Shown in pieces: positions 45,921 through 53,089 of a stretch of DNA of 64,000 nt. Every line of letters begins with the position of its first letter. Position 1 is the stretch's first letter. The position numbers were made by a program, and so were the translations under genes. The notes under the pieces were generated by a model, which saw only the letters and a program-made list of their open reading frames with translations, was not told the DNA's origin and made no database searches. Source of the stretch: Nitrosopumilus sp. (lineage in GTDB: Archaea > Thermoproteota > Nitrososphaeria > Nitrososphaerales > Nitrosopumilaceae). The stretch is from assembly GCF_025699125.1 (NCBI RefSeq), contig NZ_JAILWC010000001.1, positions 228,884 to 292,883 of the forward strand, written 5' to 3'.

Positions 45921-47167
45921 TATTTCACCTCATTTGCAACTGTTTTTTCCAGAAAATCTTCCATCTCTGAATTCTCATCTTCGATTTTCGTTATTCCATT
46001 AGAATTATTTTTTTTATCAATAAATTTTTTTAATTGTTTTTCATCCACTGTAATATTCAAAGTCTTACAATGAACTTTAGCTAGTTCAAATACTTCTTCT
46101 GAAACAAAATCTCTTGATAATTCATCAATCAGAGAAATAACATCTTCTGGCAATTTGGAATTTTCTTCCTCTATAGGTTCTTGTACCACAGGTTCTTGTA
46201 CCACAGGTTCTTGTACCACAGGTTCTTGTACCACAGGTTCTTGTACCACAGGTTCTTGTACCACAGGTTCTTGTACCACAGGTTCTTTTGGTTTAGAATT
46301 TGATTTTGAAATTTCTGGAGGATTGGTTGGTTTTTGAATTAATTCGTCTACATTAATTGTTTGAATGTTATCTTTGAATGGAGCATCTTCTTTCATGAAA
46401 TTTAATGGATTGTTCATATCTGTTGTGAGTAATTTAATGTCAGTTAGAGTGGTTTCAAAAGAATTTGAAAGAATTTCCACTTCTTCTTTTACTGTAGTCA
46501 GATCCATCTTGAATTGATCAAAATCTGTTTTAAGTGTCTGAATATCGTTTTCTATTGGTTCTAGTTTCTCCATGATGATTAATTCTGTGTCTGAATTATC
46601 TAGTGATGTATCTGAATAATTTCCATCGCCCTCAGTTTCCACTCCTGCTAGTAAAGCTTCTATTTCTGAATTGCCCCCTATGCTGTCTTCTGAATTATCC
46701 TCAGCATTTGCTCTGGATAACATGGCCTCTATCTCTGGATTTCTATTTTCTTCTCCCTCAGCATTTGTTTTTGTCAAAAGTGTTTCCATTTCTGACATTC
46801 CTGAACCGTTTTCAGAATCTGTCCCTGCTAACAAAGCATCAATCTCCGAATTTTCACTACTTGAAGTTTCTGTGATTGATGATTTTTTTGGTGTTTGTAT
46901 TTTGGCGTTGTTTGATTTTCCTTTCCCTTTTACTGATATGTTTTTTAATGATAAATTTTTTAAATTAATTTTTTTAAAATTAAGACCAACTACTATTACA
47001 ACAAGTGGAACCAACAATGTAAACAAAACATACTGTTCATCAAAAAGATATTGAGGAAATATTTCATAAAGAACAAGAAAATACATTGCAAATCCTGAAA
47101 ATATGATTAATTTTAAATTGCTTTCACTGATTTTTAGTTTAGAAAAAATAGTTGATGGGGGGAGCAT
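45920..47167 (-). CDS. ArlX-position membrane protein with repeated LL-type peptide motifs and a PVVQE repeat
   Basis: A 415-residue protein at the arlX position of crenarchaeal-type archaellum clusters. Two membrane helices (IIFSGFAMYFLVLYEIF, VLFTLLVPLVVIVVGL) are followed by a cytoplasmic region. Five short motifs of the form S-E-I/M-D/E-x-L/M-L recur (NSEIDALLAG, MSEMETLLTK, NPEIEAMLSR, NSEIEALLAG and NSEMEDFLEK near the C-terminus). A coiled coil near 205-245 and seven PVVQE repeats follow, then a C-terminal helical domain. In crenarchaea ArlX forms a ring around the motor. Here the repeated motifs could be docking sites for partners. Confidence 0.72.
   Translation of the reverse strand: MLPPSTIFSKLKISESNLKLIIFSGFAMYFLVLYEIFPQYLFDEQYVLFTLLVPLVVIVVGLNFKKINLKNLSLKNISVKGKGKSNNAKIQTPKKSSITETSSSENSEIDALLAGTDSENGSGMSEMETLLTKTNAEGEENRNPEIEAMLSRANAEDNSEDSIGGNSEIEALLAGVETEGDGNYSDTSLDNSDTELIIMEKLEPIENDIQTLKTDFDQFKMDLTTVKEEVEILSNSFETTLTDIKLLTTDMNNPLNFMKEDAPFKDNIQTINVDELIQKPTNPPEISKSNSKPKEPVVQEPVVQEPVVQEPVVQEPVVQEPVVQEPVVQEPIEEENSKLPEDVISLIDELSRDFVSEEVFELAKVHCKTLNITVDEKQLKKFIDKKNNSNGITKIEDENSEMEDFLEKTVANEVK
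46176..46280. repeat. Seven perfect 15-bp tandem repeats
   Basis: The unit GGTTCTTGTACCACA occurs seven times without change, coding on the minus strand for the PVVQE series. A partial copy follows at 46281. Change in copy number would keep the reading frame, since 15 is a multiple of three. Confidence 0.95.
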
Positions 47168-47177
47168 AAAAAACCTC

Positions 47178-47891
47178 CTAGCCCAAATCTACTATGGTGT
47201 TTGTGATTGTTGGAACTTGTCTTTCTACCGTCAAGGCTGCACCAGTTGGTGTAATGATTTCCACTTTGACCTTGTCTAATGATGCAGGTCTATCAGCTGC
47301 ACTGTAAAGAATTGCCAAAACTGCTGTTTCACCTTGTGAAAGAATGTCATTTGGTGGTGATTCATTTGCTTGTGTAAAGTAAACGAATGCACGTGTATCT
47401 GTTGGAATTTCATTACTGAATGGATCGCCAACTATGTCGGCAAATGCTTCACCTGTTCCACTAGATTCTGTATTATCTGCTTGTATGGATGCTGCTGATA
47501 GTTGTTTCCATTCTTGAGTAGATAATGTACCTACGTAGATGTTGTCGTAATTTTCGCCATTACTGACATATTTTACGGCCATAGTCTCTGCATCAAGATT
47601 TACATCTGATCCACCAGATGAGACCTTAAATGGAAATGCTGTAGCATTAAGTGATCCGTCATTTACGTATCCTTGACCAATAACTTTGCCTGCAACCTGC
47701 ATGCTGCTACTGGATTCACCCAAACTAGAGATGATCGAAGTCTTTGCTTTCTGTGAGGTAGTAAATCCCATGTTAAGTACAACAAATGCTAAGGCTGCTG
47801 CTACGATTACAAATGCAATCATGACTATTGCAGACTCTACACCGATGACTCCACGATGAGAATGTCGCGTTCCCTTTCGTTGTAATTTCAT
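47178..47891 (-). CDS. arlB1: Archaellin ArlB, copy 1
   Basis: A 237-residue archaellin with the class III signal MKLQRKGTRHSHRG cut before VIGVESAIV, a hydrophobic filament helix, and a beta-rich surface domain ending VERQVPTITNTIVDLG. It lies 10 bp before the arlX-like gene, so it probably opens the arlB1-X-G-F-H-I-J transcript. Its promoter holds a perfect 19-bp operator and a TATA box 27 bp before the ATG. Confidence 0.95.
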   Translation of the reverse strand: MKLQRKGTRHSHRGVIGVESAIVMIAFVIVAAALAFVVLNMGFTTSQKAKTSIISSLGESSSSMQVAGKVIGQGYVNDGSLNATAFPFKVSSGGSDVNLDAETMAVKYVSNGENYDNIYVGTLSTQEWKQLSAASIQADNTESSGTGEAFADIVGDPFSNEIPTDTRAFVYFTQANESPPNDILSQGETAVLAILYSAADRPASLDKVKVEIITPTGAALTVERQVPTITNTIVDLG

Positions 47892-47929
47892 TGATAGAAT
47901 TTAGTGGGATGGGAGTATATCATCGCGTG

Positions 47930-47948
47930 TGTTTGCTGTGATCAAACA
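47930..47948 (-). promoter_or_regulatory. 19-bp operator and TATA box of archaellin copy 1
   Basis: TGTTTG-N7-CAAACA is a perfect 6-7-6 palindrome 39 bp before the ATG. The TATA box GATATAC at 47915-47921 is 27 bp before the ATG, so the transcript is leaderless. Confidence 0.8.
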
Positions 47949-47980
47949 AGACTAATTTCAAATTATTCAAAAAACAGTAT

Positions 47981-48700
47981 TTATCCTAAATCTAGAACTT
48001 CGTGGGTAATACTTGGTATGTCTCTGCTTATTGTCATGGTTGCGCCACTTGAAATCATTATTTCTAAATTAATCCTGTCTTGTGATTGAGGTCTGTCATT
48101 TTCAGCAAATGCCACTGCCAATACTGCGTGCTCTCCCATATCTAAAACTTGGTTTGCATTTAATCTCTTTGCCCAATATACGAATGCACTTGTTTCATTG
48201 GGAGTGGTCCCATTAACCGGATTTGCCTCATTAAAAGCATCAAATGAAGAATCTGTTTCAAGGTCTGCCTGTCTAAATGCAAGAACAGATTGTCTAAAAA
48301 TTTCAGATGTTATAGCTCCTGCATAGATGTTATTGTACTGAATAGATTTAGTGATATAACTAATTGAGACAACATCTGATGCAAAATTTACAGAATTTCC
48401 CGACTCTGAAATTTTTAATGGTATTGTAGTAGCATTAATTTTTTGAACAACTCCGCATCCTGAATTCACATTAATACAACCTACTGCAGTAATTGATCCT
48501 GCTATCTTCATGGCACTTGTAGCTTCTTCAAGACCTGCCAGAGTTACAGTCTTTGCTTTCTGTGAGGTAGTAAATCCCATGTTAAGTACAACAAATGCTA
48601 AGGCTGCTGCTACGATTACAAATGCAATCATGACTATTGCAGACTCTACACCGATGACTCCACGATGAGAATGTCGCGTTCCCTTTCGTTGTAATTTCAT
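47981..48700 (-). CDS. arlB2: Archaellin ArlB, copy 2
   Basis: A 239-residue archaellin with the same leader and first helix as copy 1. The variable outer region differs: an added CINVNSGCGVV segment with two Cys, and AFRQADLETDSSFDAFNEANPVNGT. It ends ITHEVLDLG. The first 150 bp and about 60 bp of promoter are the same as in copies 1 and 3. Confidence 0.95.
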   Translation of the reverse strand: MKLQRKGTRHSHRGVIGVESAIVMIAFVIVAAALAFVVLNMGFTTSQKAKTVTLAGLEEATSAMKIAGSITAVGCINVNSGCGVVQKINATTIPLKISESGNSVNFASDVVSISYITKSIQYNNIYAGAITSEIFRQSVLAFRQADLETDSSFDAFNEANPVNGTTPNETSAFVYWAKRLNANQVLDMGEHAVLAVAFAENDRPQSQDRINLEIMISSGATMTISRDIPSITHEVLDLG

Positions 48701-48738
48701 TGATAGAATTTAGTGGGATGGGAGTATATCATCGCGTG

Positions 48739-48757
48739 TGTTTGCTGTGATCAAACA
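48739..48757 (-). promoter_or_regulatory. 19-bp operator and TATA box of archaellin copy 2
   Basis: A perfect TGTTTG-N7-CAAACA palindrome 39 bp before the ATG at 48700, with GATATAC at 48724-48730, identical to copy 1. Confidence 0.8.
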
Positions 48758-48807
48758 GAAAACTCGAAATATCAAAAATAAGAAAAAGGAAAACCAGTGT
48801 TATTGGT

Positions 48808-49521
48808 TTAACCTAGGTCTACTACGGATGTAGTGATTGTTGGAACTTGACGTTCTACTGACAATGAGGCTCCAGTTGCTGGAATTATCTCCACTCTAAC
48901 TGTATCAAGTGAAGTTGGTCTCTCTCCATCTTCAAATGCCACTGCCAATATTGCATGTTCACCATCATCTAAGATTGAATTGATGGTTGATCCACTAACT
49001 GACCAGTAGATGAATGCTGCAGTATTGGTTACTACGGTTTGATTTACAGGATTCATAACTCCTGAGAAGTTTGTCAAACTATTATCCACTGCTCCTCTAA
49101 ATGCATCAGCTAATGATCTGTATTCTGCATCAGTAACTGTACCAGAGTAAATATCATCATATTCGATACTATTGCTGACATATTTCACTGCAGTTGTTGC
49201 TGCTGACAAGTCTACTGCATCTCCACCAGAAGTAATCTTGATTGGGTATGCAGTTGCATTAAGATATGGTGTACTACATCCATTACTAGATGATGTACAA
49301 CCTACGCCGATAACTTTACCGGCAACCTGCATGCTGCTACTAGACTCTCCTAATCCAGAGATGATTGTGGTTTTTGCTTTCTGTGAGGTAGTAAATCCCA
49401 TGTTAAGTACAACAAATGCTAAGGCTGCTGCTACGATTACAAATGCAATCATGACTATTGCAGACTCTACACCGATGACTCCACGATGAGAATGTCGCGT
49501 TCCCTTTCGTTGTAATTTCAT
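48808..49521 (-). CDS. arlB3: Archaellin ArlB, copy 3
   Basis: A 237-residue archaellin. The start is as in copy 1. The variable part has CTSSSNGCSTPYLNATA and DAFRGAVDNSLTNFSG. The C-terminus VERQVPTITTSVVDLG is identical to copy 4. The two Cys of the variable region are also present in copies 2 and 4 and may form a disulfide. Confidence 0.95.
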   Translation of the reverse strand: MKLQRKGTRHSHRGVIGVESAIVMIAFVIVAAALAFVVLNMGFTTSQKAKTTIISGLGESSSSMQVAGKVIGVGCTSSSNGCSTPYLNATAYPIKITSGGDAVDLSAATTAVKYVSNSIEYDDIYSGTVTDAEYRSLADAFRGAVDNSLTNFSGVMNPVNQTVVTNTAAFIYWSVSGSTINSILDDGEHAILAVAFEDGERPTSLDTVRVEIIPATGASLSVERQVPTITTSVVDLG

Positions 49522-49559
49522 TGATAGAATTTAGTGGGATGGGAGTATATCATCGCGTG

Positions 49560-49578
49560 TGTTTGCTGTGATCAAACA
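49560..49578 (-). promoter_or_regulatory. 19-bp operator and TATA box of archaellin copy 3
   Basis: A perfect TGTTTG-N7-CAAACA palindrome 39 bp before the ATG at 49521, with GATATAC at 49545-49551. Confidence 0.8.
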
Positions 49579-49628
49579 GAAAACTCGAAATATCAAAAAT
49601 AAGAAAAAGGAAAACCAGTGTTATTGGT

Positions 49629-50348
49629 TTAACCTAGGTCTACTACGGATGTAGTGATTGTTGGAACTTGACGTTCTACTGACAATGAGGCTCCAGTTGC
49701 TGGAATTATCTCCACTCTAACTGTATCAAGTGAAGTTGGTCTCTCTCCATCTTCAAATGCTACTACCAATACTGCATGCTCGCCTTGATCTAATACTGCA
49801 TTAGCAGTTGTTTGGACTGACCAATAGATGAATGCTGCTGTGTTAGCTACAACAGATCCTGTCATTGGCTGTGCATTGTTAAAATCATCAAAATCACTAC
49901 TACTTTCAGCATCTGCTTGATCTAATGCGGATGTTAAAGATCTGTATTCTGTTGCCGTGATTGGACCTGCGTAAACATCATCATACTCAATTGCATTACT
50001 AAGGTATCTTACAGCTGTTGTTGCTGCTGACAAGTCTACTGCATCTCCACCAGAAGTAATCTTGATTGGGTATGCAGTTGCATTAAGATATGGAGTTGAT
50101 GAACAACCTCCTGCCGATGTTGTGCAACCTACGCCGATAACTTTACCGGCAACCTGCATGCTGCTACTAGACTCTCCTAATCCAGCGATGATTGTGGTTT
50201 TTGCTTTCTGTGATGTAGTAAATCCCATGTTAAGTACAACAAATGCCAAGGCTGCTGCTACGATTACAAATGCAATCATGACTATTGCAGACTCTACACC
50301 GATGACTCCACGATGAGCATGTCGCGTTCCCTTTCGCTGTAATTTCAT
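49629..50348 (-). CDS. arlB4: Archaellin ArlB, copy 4
   Basis: A 239-residue archaellin with leader MKLQRKGTRHAHRG (one Ser to Ala change). The variable part has CTTSAGGCSSTPYLNATA and LDQADAESSSDFDDFNNAQPMTGS. The C-terminus is the same as in copy 3. It differs from copies 1-3 in the promoter spacer sequence but keeps the same spacing. Confidence 0.95.
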   Translation of the reverse strand: MKLQRKGTRHAHRGVIGVESAIVMIAFVIVAAALAFVVLNMGFTTSQKAKTTIIAGLGESSSSMQVAGKVIGVGCTTSAGGCSSTPYLNATAYPIKITSGGDAVDLSAATTAVRYLSNAIEYDDVYAGPITATEYRSLTSALDQADAESSSDFDDFNNAQPMTGSVVANTAAFIYWSVQTTANAVLDQGEHAVLVVAFEDGERPTSLDTVRVEIIPATGASLSVERQVPTITTSVVDLG

Positions 50349-50386
50349 TGATTAGAAAATGAATGATGTAGGTATATCATGGCGTG

Positions 50387-50405
50387 TGTTTGCTGTGATC
50401 ATACA
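50387..50405 (-). promoter_or_regulatory. 19-bp operator and TATA box of archaellin copy 4
   Basis: In gene orientation TGTATG-N7-CAAACA, 39 bp before the ATG at 50348, with GATATAC at 50372-50378. The spacer to the start codon differs from that of copies 1-3 while the spacing is kept. Confidence 0.75.
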
Positions 50406-50422
50406 TGTTTAAAATAATGACT

Positions 50423-51283
50423 TTAAAGAGAATTTTTGAAGAAATTTAATGAATTGACGAATTCTTTTTCTGTCATTAAATCATTTCCGTACCAGCATAA
50501 TGTTTTTTTGAACCAATTTGGAAGAAGTACTTCTTCAAAAATAAAATTATCTTCTAATTTAAAATCTTGACAAAATTCCAGATATTTTGATTTCTCATAT
50601 GCTATATTTTTTGAAATTTTTATCTGCATGCTGGTAGATTCACTTGGAATGCCATAAACTAACTTGAGTACATAATTTTCATCTTTGTCCCATAAAGAAT
50701 CTGAAATATCTATAACTTCGTTAAAAGATGAATCTGATTCAAATGATTTGATTTTTTGATAGACGAGATTGTTTTTACTGTCATAAATTAACATCTCATA
50801 TTCTGTATTTCCTAAATCTGATTCCACTAATCCTCCAATTGATAAAATATTTTGATTTAGAATTTCATATGATATGTCTAATGTGGAAAAAAGTATGTTT
50901 GGTCTATCTTCAAAAAATATTTTACCTGTATACCATGGATGTATTTCACAAAAATAATAGTATCCTGCATAATCCGTAAAATCTAATGAAATCGAATTGC
51001 TATTTTCTCCTCCTGAAATAATATCTGTGGAAAAGAATGTTCCAGAATAATCTGGATGTTGAGGTACTCCGCTAACAATTCTATGGCTAATTGAATCATT
51101 GTTTTGCCATGTTACTCTATCTCCTGAAAATATTGGGAGTTCTTTGGGCTTGAACAATTCTTGTCCTCCATGGCTATCGTAAGGATTTATGGATACGATC
51201 CAAGAATTTTCTGCATATGCTGACAATACGATATATGGTAAAACCATGAATAATCCTAAAATTATCATTATTTTCATCGTCAT
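50423..51283 (-). CDS. Secreted cupredoxin-like protein inside the archaellin group
   Basis: About 287 residues with a signal peptide (MIILGLFMVLPYIVLSAYA). A cupredoxin domain follows with His in SISHRIVSG and Cys/His in YYFCEIHPWYTG, but no Met three residues after the His as in the paralogue at 17291, where the motif is CMVHPWM; here it is Tyr. A second beta-rich domain and a C-terminal part with two Cys (LEFCQDF, TLCWYGN) follow. It sits between archaellin copies 4 and 5 on the same strand. It might be a copper or electron-transfer protein linked to the archaellum, or just an inserted gene. I chose the ATG at 51283. Confidence 0.7.
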   Translation of the reverse strand: MTMKIMIILGLFMVLPYIVLSAYAENSWIVSINPYDSHGGQELFKPKELPIFSGDRVTWQNNDSISHRIVSGVPQHPDYSGTFFSTDIISGGENSNSISLDFTDYAGYYYFCEIHPWYTGKIFFEDRPNILFSTLDISYEILNQNILSIGGLVESDLGNTEYEMLIYDSKNNLVYQKIKSFESDSSFNEVIDISDSLWDKDENYVLKLVYGIPSESTSMQIKISKNIAYEKSKYLEFCQDFKLEDNFIFEEVLLPNWFKKTLCWYGNDLMTEKEFVNSLNFFKNSL

Positions 51284-51372
51284 CACATAATCATAAAAAA
51301 TTTGTAATTTGTAGTGTTGTTTGATCAAAATAAACAAAATAAAAAAGTAAAAAACCTGGCTAACTCACAAGA

Positions 51373-52053
51373 TTAACCAAGATCTACTATTCTCGATGAT
51401 ATGTTTGGAACAGTACGCTCTACTGACAATGGTGCTCCAGTTGGAAGAATTACTTCTGCTCTAATCACATCAAGTGACTGTGGTCTTTCAGATTCTGAAA
51501 ATGCTATTGCTAACATTCCGTGTTCTCCTTGGTCCAAGATAAAGTTGTCATTTCTATTTACGTTGAAATAAAAAATTGCTTTTGTATCCGTTGGACTAGA
51601 AGCATTTACCGGATTTGATGAAATATATCCTGCTGTAACTGATGCTTCCATGGCATCTGCCAGTGTATCATAAGTTCCTGTAGCTATAGCTCCTGCATAG
51701 ATGTTTCCATGCTCAACATTGTTACTAAGATAACGAATGGCAGCATTTGAAGGATTAAGATTAATAGATGATCCTCCAGAGACAATCTTTAGTGGAACAG
51801 CTGTTGCATTAAGTTTTCCTGCAGTGATGTGGCCTGAACCTACAATTTTCCCTGCAATCTCTAATGCACTACTTGCTTCATCTGCACTTGAGACTATGGC
51901 ATTTTTTGTTTTTTGCGTAGTTGAGAATCCCATGTTAAGTACAACAAATGCTAAGGCTGCTGCTACGATTACAAATGCAATCATGACTATTGCAGACTCT
52001 ACACCGATGACTCCACGATGAGAATGTCGCGTTCCCTTTCGTTGTAATTTCAT
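51373..52053 (-). CDS. arlB5: Archaellin ArlB, copy 5
   Basis: A 226-residue archaellin, the most divergent of the five. The leader and helix match the others until MGFSTTQKTKNA. It lacks the paired Cys of copies 2-4 and ends VERTVPNISSRIVDLG. It is the first archaellin in transcript direction and is separated from the others by the cupredoxin gene. Confidence 0.95.
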   Translation of the reverse strand: MKLQRKGTRHSHRGVIGVESAIVMIAFVIVAAALAFVVLNMGFSTTQKTKNAIVSSADEASSALEIAGKIVGSGHITAGKLNATAVPLKIVSGGSSINLNPSNAAIRYLSNNVEHGNIYAGAIATGTYDTLADAMEASVTAGYISSNPVNASSPTDTKAIFYFNVNRNDNFILDQGEHGMLAIAFSESERPQSLDVIRAEVILPTGAPLSVERTVPNISSRIVDLG

Positions 52054-52091
52054 TGATTAGAAAATGAATGATAGGGGTATATCATGGCGTG

Positions 52092-52110
52092 TGTTTGCTG
52101 TGATCGTACA
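52092..52110 (-). promoter_or_regulatory. 19-bp operator and TATA box of archaellin copy 5
   Basis: In gene orientation TGTACG-N7-CAAACA, 39 bp before the ATG at 52053, with GATATAC at 52077-52083. A further weak palindrome TGTTCG-N7-AAAACA lies at 52128-52146. Confidence 0.7.
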
Positions 52111-52205
52111 ACTTTTCTGAATGGGGGTGTTCGTTTGGAAAAAACATACAGTATCTAATTATGTCAAAATTTGTTTAAAACTTAATGAAAAATCAACGAC
52201 TTCTA

Positions 52206-52267
52206 AGTTATAAAGTTCCTAATGGTGGATCAGATATATACCAGAAAAACTCAGAGGAGAAAGTAAT
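52206..52267 (+). promoter_or_regulatory. Promoter and ribosome binding site of the TrmB gene
   Basis: The Shine-Dalgarno sequence GAGGAG at 52254-52259 lies 8 bp before the ATG at 52268. Such a site is uncommon here, since most neighbours look leaderless. A TATA-like GTTATAAAG at 52206-52214 predicts a start near 52236 and a short leader. Confidence 0.55.
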
Positions 52268-53077
52268 ATGTTAAGTAAAGATGAAATCTATAATTCTCTA
52301 GTTCATTTTGGTTTAGAAGAAATAGATGCCAAAATCTATGTAGGTCTGCTTCAAATGGGTTCTGTAACTGTAGGTACAATGGCACAAAAACTAAACGTCG
52401 ATAGAGGAAAGGCATACAGATCTCTTAACAAGCTGAGAAACATGGGAGTTATTTCAACAACCTTTTCAAATCCTACAATTGTGAATGCTGTAGAGCCATC
52501 AGAAGCATTAACAAGTGTAATTCAAAAGAAAGAAGATGAAATAGTGATGTTACAAAAGTTGGCAAGAACGGTAATTGAGAGTCTGCATAATTATGAAAAT
52601 AATGTGTCTGCTACTGATTTGTCATCATTCTCTATTGTTCAAGGAAGATCAAATATCTATACTAGAATTGGAAAACTAATTCAAGAATCTACAGATAAAA
52701 TCTTCCTGGTTACAACTTCAGATGATTTGATGAGGATGTATCATACATCTATTCCAGATAAAATCCATGCAAAAATTAGCACAGGCGGCGAAGTGAGAAT
52801 AATTACTAATGACTGTGATTCCAAAACAATGGAGATAATTGAGCAGTTAGGTACGCCTGAAGTTAAAATTGGAAAACTACCCTCTAAAAGTAGGATGATT
52901 GTGGAATCCAAACATCAACTAATAATGTCTGGTGCAATGAAAGAATCCATGGATCTTAACGACGATGTAGATTCAATCATGTACACAAATTCTGAAGAGA
53001 TGGTTGAAAACATGTTTAGTTTGTGTACTCATTTATGGAAAAAATCAAAACCAATGGAAATACTATCTTCCAATTAA
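52268..53077 (+). CDS. TrmB-family transcriptional regulator
   Basis: A 269-residue TrmB protein with the N-terminal winged helix (LVHFGLEEIDAKIYVGLLQMGSVTVGTMAQKLNVDRGKAYRSLNKLRNMGVI), a coiled linker, and a C-terminal PLD-like ligand domain (STDKIFLVTTSDDLMRMY, GGEVRIITND). TrmB proteins bind palindromes and respond to sugars or other ligands. It lies just outside the archaellum genes, divergent from copy 5, and is the nearest DNA-binding protein to the operators. That makes it a candidate for the regulator, but this is inference. Confidence 0.87.
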   Translation: MLSKDEIYNSLVHFGLEEIDAKIYVGLLQMGSVTVGTMAQKLNVDRGKAYRSLNKLRNMGVISTTFSNPTIVNAVEPSEALTSVIQKKEDEIVMLQKLARTVIESLHNYENNVSATDLSSFSIVQGRSNIYTRIGKLIQESTDKIFLVTTSDDLMRMYHTSIPDKIHAKISTGGEVRIITNDCDSKTMEIIEQLGTPEVKIGKLPSKSRMIVESKHQLIMSGAMKESMDLNDDVDSIMYTNSEEMVENMFSLCTHLWKKSKPMEILSSN

Positions 53078-53089
53078 TTTTTTCTTTTT

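Larger units (their letters stand above)
48553..49768. repeat. Near-identical direct blocks shared by archaellin copies 2/3 and 3/4
   Basis: About 395 bp at roughly 48553-48947 reads the same as about 49374-49768, with a unit spacing near 820 bp. It joins the 5' end of one archaellin, its promoter and the 3' end of the next gene. The pattern indicates recent tandem duplication or gene conversion. Exact edges are approximate, read by eye. Confidence 0.75.

Noticed and set aside
46176-46280. Regular repeats considered as a CRISPR array
   Set aside because: Units are 15 bp and adjacent without spacers, and lie inside a coding frame as a multiple of three.
46155-46337. Plus-strand frame with GSCTT repeats, which looks like a repetitive secreted protein
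   Set aside because: It is the shadow of the seven 15-bp repeats in the ArlX-like gene on the minus strand, which has membrane helices and matches the cluster order.
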